Positions 1-10,480 of a stretch of DNA of 64,000 bases are shown piece after piece. The position numbers were made by a program, and so were the translations under genes. The stretch's first letter is position 1. Every line of letters starts with the position of its first letter. The stretch is from Cornus controversa (lineage: Eukaryota; Streptophyta; Magnoliopsida; Cornales; Cornaceae), in contig CM048846.1 in the NCBI GenBank assembly GCA_026545225.1, positions 85,639,270-85,703,269 on the forward strand, read 5' to 3'. The notes below the pieces were generated by a model, which saw only the letters and a list, made by a program, of their open reading frames with translations, was not told the DNA's origin and did no database searches.

Positions 1-470
1 TCATAATAAAAAAGAAAAAGAAAATGGATTAATAACCTATAGTCGTCCTAAATAACCTTTTTGGATAAGCATATTTCTATAAGCAGGATATCCTCCCGCA
101 ACAAAAATGTCTTCCCTCTCCGGTGCACTAATTAAATTCAATACTTTTAAGACAGTTTTGATGTTTCACAGCCATTAATAGAAAAAGTTCTACCATCAAT
201 TGCGCACGAACGACATGAAACCTAAATATAAATGTTTCTATTACTGGGACAAAGTCTATATATTGCAGTAACAAAAGAAACTTTATACAATGCAATGAAT
301 GGATGCATTGCTCAACAAATATGCTCGTTTGAATTATGTACACTATACAACTAGAACCTATATTAGCCTATAAAGTCATTCTTGCTCTCTCCACAATAGA
401 CAAAAATAATCTTGCAGGAAAACTTGAATTCTGATAAAAAGAGATGGGTACAATTGAGCTGCTTATTATT

Positions 471-3400
471 TCATCCAACTATAGCAAGCAAGCTTTGTCT
501 GACTGCTGGAACTGAGCAAATCAGAGAACCAAATATTCCAGTGAGAGCATAAGCAATGGCACAAAATGGGAGAGCCTCAGGTTCTTTAGCTGACAATGCT
601 GCTGTTCCCAATCCATGAGCACTGAAAAAACCAAAAGAAGAGATTTTAAAGCATAATTGCATAGAAGAGAAAATTCCCATCGTTTCTTTTCTTTCAAATT
701 GCTCATTGTTACCTTTTCTTTTTTCTTTATTTGTTTTTCCCCCCTCAATTAGTATATATTTTGATGAAGTTCTTAAAAAATAGATAAACCTCATAATTAT
801 GACAAACACGAATAAAATAACACAATCACCTGGCCTCAATTTGTTTCAATGGAATATGACATAGGAAAAAAAAGTGTTCACTGATGTTAAAAATGATTGT
901 GTATGTTAATTATATAAAAAACTAATTCATATTCAGCAGTTGAAACTTCTAGAGAAGATGGTAATTAATGGCATGTCCTGATGAAAAATTAAATAGAAAA
1001 GCACCAACGAGGTTAATATATATTGGCAAATAAAGACTTTTTGGGGGTATATTGATAATAAAATTAAAGAAAAGTCTGCATAAAGTAGTATTTGGTGTCA
1101 CTAGTTCTGCAGAAACTGTTATCCTGAGCCTCTCAAAAATCAACCCATCCTTGTATTGTTTAACCATTGATTCTTGATACTGCATGCATTCTTCTGCAGC
1201 ACACCAGAGTTGCACAAGTGTGTGAATTTTAAGGTTTTCTCAAAGTACTCTACAAATTGATCATCTTGTATTGGAAAAAGAGTAAGCTAGAATCCCAGGG
1301 AAACCGAGAATTGCATAATGGAATTATGGAAGAACTCAGTGGATTGGCAGATGTAGCGACAGAGTGTACAGGTCTCTTTTTGCAGAAGTTGTTTGAAGTT
1401 TATTAATCAGCAATTTAATCTTTATTTAGTTAGCCATGTGGCATGCTTATCTAACCAATCAAACAAGCAAAAGCAAAGTAAAACAAGAGACACTACAATT
1501 TATGTAAAAACACCAACAAGAAAAAAATCGTGGGACCAAGCCTAGAACTAACCAATTCACTATGTACCAAAAAGAAAGAAAAAAAGAAAACCAAAAAAAA
1601 AAAAAAAGTAAAAAAGGAAAGAAAGAAAGTATAATGTTATTACTAGCTACAAACTCATATCCTTGGAACCATCAGTCATTGATTTACCTGTAAGATACTG
1701 TTCTTGCCAGTTTTAAACACTTAACTCAAGAATCATCAATCACCACTCAATGCAATTCCATGTCTTGCACGTCAACAACCAGTTTGCTCCACATAAAAAT
1801 AACACTCATTCTCCAAGAGAAGAATAACTCCAACGAGAGCGTGAAATATTTTATGATGAATTATTGTTGCTAGTTGTTTTTCAAATCAATCCTTAAATAA
1901 GTCTCAAGAATAACATAAAAACACATACACATTTCCTGATAGTCCTCACAAACCCTCAACCTATATGTGTGAAGGCTAAAGCTATTTATGTGCCTACACA
2001 GAGTGTATAGGTCTCCAATAGCTTTAGCCTTTAGAGTAAGCACTATCATATGCTTACTCTAAAGGCTAAAGCTATTAGAGACCCGTGCACATGTCAATTT
2101 ATTTCAATGGTATCTTCATTCTCTCCATTTCTAATCAGGAAACATATAATAAACTCAAAATCCATGTAAAAGACTATAATGACAACCACAAACTCTATGA
2201 ATAAGCCATGCCACCCAAAACAACGATAACTGAGTTCAATTCTTGAAAATTGACTGGAAACAAAATCCAAACTACTTGCAAAACAACGATATGCAATTAG
2301 TACTTTCTTGATATTTTAAATGGAAGTAGTGATTGAGGTTTCACTGAAGTGGGATTTATTATTTCCAAGTCTATATTTCAACAAACCAATTAGAAGTTTT
2401 GAGATATCGTTTTAAGCAATGAACAAGTTTGCTGCAAGGTCAATTGATTTAAATTCCCTAGATTGGATAATGTTGAACTACAAAAAATCATTTGATGCAT
2501 TTCTTGAGAATTACCATAACCAGGCATCATGCCTTATATAGTTGAACAGTCATTGAGTCATACCTAGATGCAGTTGCAATTCCTCGAGCGATGGGATCAC
2601 GGAATTGAAGTTTGTCAAGCATTGCTTGCACAAAATTTGCTCCAACCAAACCAGTTAGCACAACAACAGCGGCTGTGAGGGATGAATTGGCACCTAAAAC
2701 CATTATGAAACCAAGAGAATTTTATTAAACATATAAACAAAAATCTATTCAAGCACTAAATGCACCAATATGCATTTAAATGTTTTATAATCAGTTTCAT
2801 TTATGAAGAAGAATATAATCACCATCAAAGATAAATCAATGCTGGATCCATTTCTAGTTTCCGTAAAAGATGAATCCCAGACCACATTACATCTAAACTT
2901 TAAGAATTAAATAGATTACTGACCTTCAAAGAGAGACACAATGCTGAGGGCTAGCGCCACAGTTATACATCTGGGTAAAATTGAGACAGTCAAAGTTGGT
3001 TCTAACCCAACAAGACGTCCTATGAGAGCAGTTGAATACAATGAGAATAAGGTCGCGACAATAACAGATGTGAAAATCTCCGCTGCGTGCCTTTTAACAA
3101 GCTGCAATAAAGGTGTGGAGCAGCAATATCACTTCTTCGAAAAGAACATTTACTAAAAACAACCACCCCTCCTCTCCCCACCCCAAAAAAAACAAGGGCA
3201 ACACATGCATCCCCAACCCGACCCTAAAATAAAATTCAAAGGAGAGAATGCATAGTTAATTAGTAGTATTGGGAGCCAGAATGTGTTGTCAATCGCAGAA
3301 ATAACGATGATAAAAGACATAGACAAATGGTAAATGAGCTGTTAACAATAGAAAATCCCAAGAACAATCAGAAATGATACAGTGAAGTAAGGTAAACATT

Positions 3401-6173
3401 GAGCCAGTAGGAGGTCGACCTGTTGATCAATGTCCATCTGAGAATAAAGTGGTGCATAAAAATGGTGGGCCCACAATTTTAAGTACAAACTCCTTAATCT
3501 AAAGAAGGGGCTAGCTCGGGGCGCTAGGCTCCCGCCACTGCGGGGTCTGAGGAGGGTCAGATGTATGCAACCTTACCTCCGCGTGCGAGAGGCTGTTTTC
3601 TGTTTCAACCAACCTTCCTTTGCGCCAAGGCCCTAATATGAACTCCTTAATCTCTCTTTCACCAAAATGAAGGTATATTCCCATCTAGTGTCTGCTATTT
3701 TCACTTGTTGAACAAGGAAAATAGGAATGGATGCATGCAACTATAACATACAAGAGAAAAGGATCTCCTCGTTGGGACACATCAACTGGTGAAATCAGAA
3801 CCAGGGCATGCTCATTGACAAAGTGCATACCTCCTCCAGGTGTTTTGATAAATTAAGTCCAGTTTAAACTTGCCAAAATTTAAATAAATAAAATTATTGT
3901 AGATACATGCTTATTTTGTAGAATGAATAGGTACCTTCCGCTGTTTGAACATTGAGAAGGCAAAAGAGAGAATAACAGATCCCAAAAATCCCATTAGAAT
4001 GTCACCAGCTCCAGGATTAGATGACACCTTTGTTAGGTAATATCCTGTGTAAGATGTAAGTTAACAGTGTTACCAGATCAATATACTAATCCTATGAATA
4101 TATAAAGCTAAAAGTGTGGTTCTAAATACCATTTATAGCAATCACAATTTGGAGTAAAAAAGTGATTTTTTAATACTGCATAGGTAGAAAGAATGACATG
4201 GATGCATGAAATTATAGATATTTACAACATGAGAGAGGTGGCAAATATAAGTTTGCACTCTTCAAGTGACCCACTTATGGCTCTTTCAATGATAGAAGAC
4301 TGTCCTATCACTTTTTTCCTCATCCTCTGTCACTAATACAGGATAAAACCCTGATCAATCTTTAGGACAAAGTACCATAACAATAAACCTGGTACTAAAA
4401 ATTGTGAACATGATACGCATGTAAGGTGCATCAATTCAACTTCTAAAAGATATTCTTGGAAAGATATACAAAACACAACACATAAGATGGAACTTTCTCT
4501 AATATTATTCTTTTAATGAGAATATAAAATAAAAAGTCCAGAAAATGTGTGTTTAGGATCATAAAATGTTGTGGCTCAGAAGAAGTTATTGGCAAAAATC
4601 TCAGTACAGTGTAAAAATTAATATAAAGAAAATCCTATTAACACTGCATTAATTTGACGGGACAACAGAGGAAAAATATGGAAATATTTGAAAGCCTACA
4701 AGCATCTGAGAATGGAACAATTGCACAAAATTCCATATGCTTTTCATTTCCTTCTGATTTTTGTCAAAACATAAATTAATATAAGACATTCTAAATCATA
4801 AGTTGCTATGTACCTAGAATGGGATAAATTCCAGACTGGGATATGTATCCAAAAGCCAATGCTGCCAGATCTGCAGATAATGCACAGCAAATAATTGGAT
4901 GGAAAACCTTCTTCACATCAGAGGGCAACCTGAAGACAACAGGAAGCAAAATTAAAGAGGCACAAGAAGTAAAAATAATAAATTGCTCTGATGAGAATAT
5001 ATGCCATTGTTGAATTTCTAAACCAAGGAAAACGATATTTACCCAGAACCAACAATATAGCCTAACACAGTAGACGCAAGTAGGAAAGGAAGGCATGTCC
5101 TAGCACTTGTTCCAAGTGCCGTTGGGTACAAATATGCTCCAGCAAATGATACAAGGAAAATCCCACTCCAAGTCCACACTTCTAAGGCAGAAAATGGAGA
5201 AGGTTTTCCCATAGGTTCAGCAGCCATCATTTCTGTCTTTACCAATTTTCTTACAGCTATAGCTGTATAACCTGCAACACAAAGTGAAGCCAGCCAGCCT
5301 CCAACTGCAGAAAATCAAGAAACAGTGAGATGCTGTTACATATAACAGCTTACACACACAGAGGTTACAGGACTCCGAAGGAATTAAATACCAGGTTTAC
5401 ACATGGAAATGTTTGATATAATTAAGTAGCTGCAAATTCAGATACCTAAAATGAAACAGATCTTGACTCCTGAAGCTGCAGGGATATCTTTAACAGCAAG
5501 AGGCAAAACCACCAATGATGGTACATAGAACAACGGAAGCCACCTCTGAATAAACAGAAGCGCAGGCTCAAAGAAGTTCATCAAGCTCGTCGCCACAGCC
5601 GGGACAGTAGAATCAAGAATCACTAGAATGGTGAATATACAGAACATCCCAAAGAGAGCACTTGGGAATTTAATGGCAGCAGCAACAAAGGCCCTTTTCA
5701 AAAATTTATCTATTGCCAGTATAATTCCAAGCGAAACAATCAAATGTATTACACCGAACACCTAAGGGACAAATCAATAAAACTCATCAATCTAATTAAT
5801 TCAAACAACATATGAAGATTGTATAAAAAAGGGAAAGATTGTAACCCACATTTTGAAGGCTCACGGAGGCTGTACTGCCTTCCGAGAACATTGATTTGAC
5901 CGAAATGGTTCGAGTAGAGTGAGGTTTCTGAGGACCCACTTGAAGAAACTGGGAATGAGGTACAAGAACTCTAGCGGGTATTGAAGGTTCGCAGAAATTG
6001 CGTTGATTATGTAATATTCTGACATTATTTAAAGCAGCTGCTGATAACTTTGCAGGTACTTTATTGGATTTTTTCAGCAAACTGTAGGAAATTTGACTTT
6101 GGGGGAAGTTTCGTGAATGGTGGTGATTAGGAGGGAGAGTTAAAACTCCGGGAATAACCGAGATGGCTGCCAT
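471..6173 (-). CDS. PLGG1: Plastidal glycolate/glycerate translocator (LrgA-LrgB fusion)
   Basis: Chloroplast inner-envelope carrier that exports glycolate and imports glycerate in photorespiration. Eight exons on the minus strand: 5850-6173, 5446-5761, 5043-5304, 4814-4929, 3935-4044, 2924-3101, 2564-2693, 471-621. All introns are GT-AG and the exons sum to 1587 nt, giving 528 aa, close to the Arabidopsis length (about 510). Exon 1 encodes a Ser/Pro/Asn-rich, acidic-poor leader typical of a plastid transit peptide, from the first ATG at 6173. Residues about 110-230 are LrgA-like (VFGVIHLIVSLGIILAIDKF, then KFPSALFGMF). Residues about 300-520 are LrgB-like and hydrophobic throughout (LPSDVKKVFHPI; SSNPGAGDILMGFLGS; SAHGLGTAAL). 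The His-Gly-Leu-Gly near the C-terminus is characteristic of LrgB. The frame is open at every splice junction, so the gene looks functional. The identification rests on family knowledge; the exon model is read directly. Confidence 0.95.
622..2563 (-). other. PLGG1 intron 7 (1.94 kb)
   Basis: The long intron between PLGG1 exons 7 and 8. It has a purine-rich stretch near 1560-1640 and the hairpin at 2010-2083, listed separately. Small open frames here (for example around 949-1215) have no recognisable domain and are treated as chance. Confidence 0.8.
2010..2083. repeat. Near-perfect 33-bp inverted repeat (hairpin) in PLGG1 intron 7
   Basis: Left arm 2010-2042 and right arm 2051-2083 are complementary at 32 of 33 positions, with an 8-base loop. 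Part of the right-arm sequence (AAGGCTAAAGCTATT) also occurs at about 1972-1986, and the flank motif CAGAGTGTA.AGGTCTC recurs near 1350. This suggests a small foldback MITE, or a precursor-like hairpin. No coding potential. Confidence 0.75.
3490..3645. repeat. SINE-like dispersed repeat in PLGG1 intron 5
   Basis: A GC-richer patch in an AT-rich intron. It has the motif GTCTGAGGAGGGTCAGATGT, followed by CAACCTTACCTCCGCG and a GAGAGGCTGTTTTC block. This motif order is familiar from dispersed short elements (Au-SINE-like) in many plant genomes. Ends and target duplication were not resolved. The rest of the intron (3102-3934) holds nothing recognisable. Confidence 0.4.
4045..4813 (-). other. PLGG1 intron 4
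   Basis: A 769-bp AT-rich intron between exons 4 and 5, with GT-AG ends. Nothing recognisable inside. Confidence 0.8.
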
Positions 6174-8039
6174 GGAAAGAGTTGAGGAGAGAGTGCAGAG
6201 GAGACATTTTCATTTATGTGTGTGAAATTTGTATGGACAGAAAAGGCCGTTGGATACAAAGAAGATGACTCTCTCTCACTCACACGCGCGCACAAACGCA
6301 CCCACCCCAAAGGGATGGAAAATTGGAAATAGGAAATTTGAAAAGATACAGTTATGTTCGTTGGGTCCCGCTGAGCCTTTACAGAATTAAAAAAAAAAAA
6401 AAAAAAAAAGGGAAAAGGGTCCAACAAATAGTAATTATACTAACAATCTCAGACAAAATTAAATTAAATATGATTGAAAAAGAACATAGTAATCTTTAAT
6501 AAGTACCATTAACATTTTTTTTTTTTTTTTTTGGTAAGAAGGATAAAGATAGCATTAACTTTCTTTTTTGACAATTAAGATTCTTAAATTTATTTTTATT
6601 TTTTTCATTTGGACTCATAAAAATTTTGAATTTAAAGAAGTCGAAAGTGCAAAACAATGTTGAACTTTTTCAGATGTGATAATGTACTCCTCAACTATTT
6701 TTTGAAATAAATCAATCTCTCATCTTACAAAAGTTGACAACTTGACACGCTAACATAGCTATACTAACATATATATCATCTACTACGGCTATTATGTCAT
6801 TTTCTTTATAAATATAGTATTTTCTAAATAAAAATTTAGAAAAAAAAATAGTTAGATAAAACACTATATCGATAGAGAAAAGGTTATATATGTCATTATA
6901 GTTAATTAAGTTTTTATTTTTTAAATTTTTTAAAATAAAGGTCTATTAGCCTTTTATATTTTTATGTTTCTAAACTTATTATTTTTAAAATTTAAAAAAA
7001 AAACACTATATTTATATGAAAAAGGGCATAATGGTCATAGTGAAAAGTATATATATATCATTATAGTTTTGTCAAGGAGTTAACATGTCTTTTTTTGTAA
7101 AATGATAGACTAACTTACCTAAAAAAATAGTTTAGAGGTGAAATTGCACATCTAAAAAAATTAGGCTTTTTTTTAAAAAGGAAAAACTTTCTAACCTTAA
7201 ACTTTTTTAATAGAAAGTTTGTTTACTTTAATGACTAGTCTTTTGTTGCCTTTTCCTATTATGTTAAGCCTCTTATCATGTATTAATAAATTTTCTTTTG
7301 GTCTTCTTGTGTGTTGAACTACATCTGACGACTCACAATACTATGCAGATTGTGTGTGTTATGAGCGGTGCAATGCTGACCTCGCACCGGATCCCAACAC
7401 CTTCTATATATCATTATAGTTCTGTCAAAGAATTAAAATGTCATTTTTTTATAAAATGATAGACTAACTTACCTAAAAAAAAATAATTTAGAGGTGAATT
7501 TACATATCTTAAAAAATTAGAATTTTTTTTTTTTTTAAAAGAAAAAACTTTCTAACCTTAAACTTTTTTATTAGAAAGTTTACTTTATGACGTCTTTTGT
7601 TGCCTTTTCCTATTATAATTACCCAAAGAAAGTATACCCTCCCTTCCTCTCTCCTCTCTCTAGTGGGTACACAAACCTTTTCTTTGGATTCTAGTTTACT
7701 TATCAGGATAAGGATAGTGGGGACTGAAACTGACCCTAAATTTATTATCTGCCCTTTAATTACAAGGCAAGATTTGCTGGATTTCATGATATTTTAAAAT
7801 TTTCTTGTTCACTAATTATACTAATGCAACCAACCTTTGCTTATCATTAACAAATTTCAGCAGAAGTTTAGGACCGTAACATCAAGAGTCAAATTCAAAA
7901 GGCCCGTTCTTAACATCTTGAGTTCATGACCTGATGATTGTTGATACGACAACGGTGAGCCATGAGTTGGTGATAATGGTTTGAAGGTGGAGACCCATTT
8001 CGGGAATGAAGCTTTGGTGGGTGTTGGGTCTAAGGGCTT
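6174..8039. other. Intergenic AT-rich region upstream of PLGG1
   Basis: Starts with the PLGG1 5' leader and promoter side, which is CT-rich on the minus strand with a (GT)n/(GA)n patch near 6255-6300 and homopolymer A runs near 6388-6410. From about 6500 it is very AT-rich with degenerate duplications. I see no gene. Confidence 0.6.
7052..7616. repeat. Tandem duplication, about 210-bp copies 350 bp apart
   Basis: Copies at about 7052-7262 and 7405-7616 share long blocks: ATGATAGACTAACTTACCTA, then AACTTTCTAACCTTAAAC, then TCTTTTGTTGCC followed by TTTTCCTATTAT. They are separated by a GC-richer spacer at 7263-7404. A more degenerate third relative lies near 6860-7050. They look like copies of a non-coding mobile sequence rather than genes. 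Confidence 0.65.
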
Positions 8040-8047
8040 GATGAGGT

Positions 8048-9091
8048 AAGGGCTGGCGTGAAATTCGCAAAATTTTGGAAGTTCTAGTGAACTTTCAAAT
8101 ATGAGCATTCGTATACATAAAGTTTTACACGCGCATAAATTTTATGACAGTGGAAATTTTTTATTAAAATAAGACGATAAGCACAAAATATATTTACGTT
8201 GATAACACAAAAAATAATATTCGATTTTGGTGCTTTATAAATAGCATCATCCAGTTCGCATAAAAACAAATTATAAAGAAATATTAAACAGTTAAATGTC
8301 TAATAAAATAAACAAAATAATTCATTTTTTTAAATGATAGAGAACATTTCTATGACAAAGAATACTGCGAAGAACAAATGCAAGCACATGTATGCTTTCA
8401 TTACAACAATTGTATTTCCAATTACTATATTAAGATATAAACTACATAAAGTAATTTTCATCTTCTTTTTTTCCTTTTTATTTTTTTATAACTTATGAAT
8501 AAACAGGATAAAAGTAGCCGATAATTGTAAGTGTTAAAGACTTGTCGTAAAAAATTGCAATTACTAGAAAAATAATTTTTGCCCATGGGCTATGATATAA
8601 CAAGAGGCTTCCAATTTTGGAATGAAAGTGAAACAGATGATGCATAGAAGACTAGAAGTGAGAGAGAAACTTACCTAAGAGACAAATTGGACTTTGGTGG
8701 ATCACAACCTCTACAGGAAATAGTCGTTGTTTGCTGCTGTTTGGCCGTGGAGAAAGAAGAAGAAAATGAGAGAAAACGAGTTGCGAAGAAAGAAAGAAAA
8801 AAACAAAGAAAGAAAAAACGCAAACAACAATCTGGCAAACCCCAAAATTGGACCATTAGTTAGTAATTTTTTTTTATAAAAAAATAAGACCCAGTAGTAT
8901 TGGGTTTGGTTTAATAGACCATAGTTAATATATATTTTTTTAAATGAGGCCCAGTAATATTGGGTTTAGTAAAATGGACCATAGTTAATAAAAAAAATTA
9001 ATTGAGGCCCAATAATAATATTGGATTTGGTTAAAAAGACCCTCCAAAATTGGGGGCCCTAGGCGACCGCCTAGGCCCAGGGTTGGCCCTG
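8048..9091 (-). mobile_element. Deleted hAT-like DNA transposon
   Basis: Both sides carry the same 8 bp, GATGAGGT (8040-8047 and 9092-9099), which is the hAT target-duplication length. The right end (GGGCCCTAGGCGACCGCCTAG, then GGTTGGCCCTG) is typical of plant TTF-type hAT elements. The left end (AAGGGCTGGCG) is an imperfect inverted match to it. Inside, on the minus strand, 8860-8675 looks like a 5' leader exon ending at a splice donor (AGGTAAGTTT), but no transposase follows. It appears to be a non-autonomous, internally deleted copy. Three ~60-bp subrepeats lie at 8881-9045. Confidence 0.6.
8881..9045. repeat. Three imperfect ~60-bp tandem repeats
   Basis: Units start near 8885, 8943 and 9002. 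Each carries a GAGGCCCAGTAATATTGGGTTT-type block (shown only as a family motif; units vary) followed, in the first two, by GACCATAGTTAATA. They lie subterminally in the hAT-like element, as is common for hAT subterminal repeats. Confidence 0.7.
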
Positions 9092-9099
9092 GATGAGGT

Positions 9100-10480
9100 A
9101 CTCGGTTGGGAGAGACCCAGAAGTAGGTCTTTGCATGGTTCGGCAGTAGGTGTCTCCAGCATGTGGGAATTTTAGATGGTGAAGTGGAGAAGATGGTGTG
9201 GCCGAAAATTATGGCTTCCACAATTGACTGTGGAGTTAACGATGTCGGCGAGTAGGCTTGAGCTTGGGGTTGGCTTTAATGGTGATGGTTAATTTGGGTT
9301 TTTCTTGTTGATGAACACGGTGGTGGTGAGATGATGGGTCGGTGATGGAGGCTACTATGGTGGTCGGATGGTGGAGTTGTCAGACCTAAATTGAAGAAGA
9401 TGATGGTGATGATTGTGAACAGTTAATATATATATATATATAATGTGAATATCTAACTTGAAATATATAATATATCTATAATAATGAAAAGTTTTAACTT
9501 AATTAAGAGATAGAGGAGAGAGAAGGAGAAAGAGAGAGTGTTAGAGTATTTTGTTATTTTATGTAATTTTAAAGGTTAAATAAGTCATTTGTAAAATCAA
9601 AGGGCATGCAAATCTTTTTGCATAGTGTCAGAACTGTCTATACACAGTTTGGGGTCTTTTTGATAAACAGTGCAAAACATTTGAATATTTAGAGTTACTT
9701 TAAGCAAAGTTTGTCTCCGCGTGTCGTAAGTCCAAACTTCAGGAGGGTCATTGTAATTTATCTGAAATAATAAGAAGACTGAACGGATAAACCTTGCTTG
9801 GTGTCCCTTCTGCCTTGAATGGTCATCTCCTATACTGCATCCATTAGCCTGCTTGATGAAGCTATGGCAATCTCAGGTTCAACAAGAGGATTTTATTTCT
9901 TCGACTCGGTATAATGAATGATTTTCATTTGTGAGAAAAGACCTCAATCCACTAATGACATTTTAGGTCCAACTTTTTCCTATAACTTGCCTTGAAATTT
10001 CATATTTCTAGGCGTTAAGAGTTAAGGATCATTGCTCAGTACAATGGTAAAAGCTTCGATTGTTGAACATATAAACAAAATGATTGTTTTGAGTGAAGCT
10101 TGTCATTGACAGAAATTATGAACTCAAAATATGTATCCAGTCCCTCTTTCCAGAACCACGATTAAATATGTACCCCTTGAATCTTCGAATAACTGTTGTC
10201 ATTGAAATTTCACATATGCTCATGGCGTTGCATTCTTGATCAAAAGGCACCTCAACATCTCAATATATATGATTTATCAAATACATAAAGCTAGATCTTT
10301 ACATCCCTAAAAAGAATGACACAATGCTTAATGACTTTTCTTCTGCTTTGAGTTTTCAAAACTTTTTTCTTTTCAAATGTGACTTAACTACAAAATGAAT
10401 CAACACATTTTCTCTTTTGAACATTCTGATGAATTGCCATTTGTGCTACTTTGGAGATGAGCATGTTCCGGAAAGAGGCC
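9100..10480. other. Intergenic region downstream of the CoA ligase-like gene
   Basis: 9100-9420 is GC-richer and rich in GGTGATGG-type motifs. It is interrupted on its left by the hAT-like element; it could be an old gene remnant but I recognise no domain. 9420-9540 has (TA)n and (GA)n runs. The rest is AT-rich, with the likely 3' UTR of the ligase gene at the right. Confidence 0.5.

Noticed and set aside
7371..7399. A short 5S-rRNA-like string (GCACCGGATCCCA), as found in Cassandra TRIM LTRs
   Set aside because: Only 13 bases match and the rest of the 5S promoter region is missing. There are no Cassandra-like LTRs around it.
9100..9400. A possible gene remnant beside the hAT-like element
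   Set aside because: Neither strand gives a domain I recognise; left as unassigned intergenic sequence.
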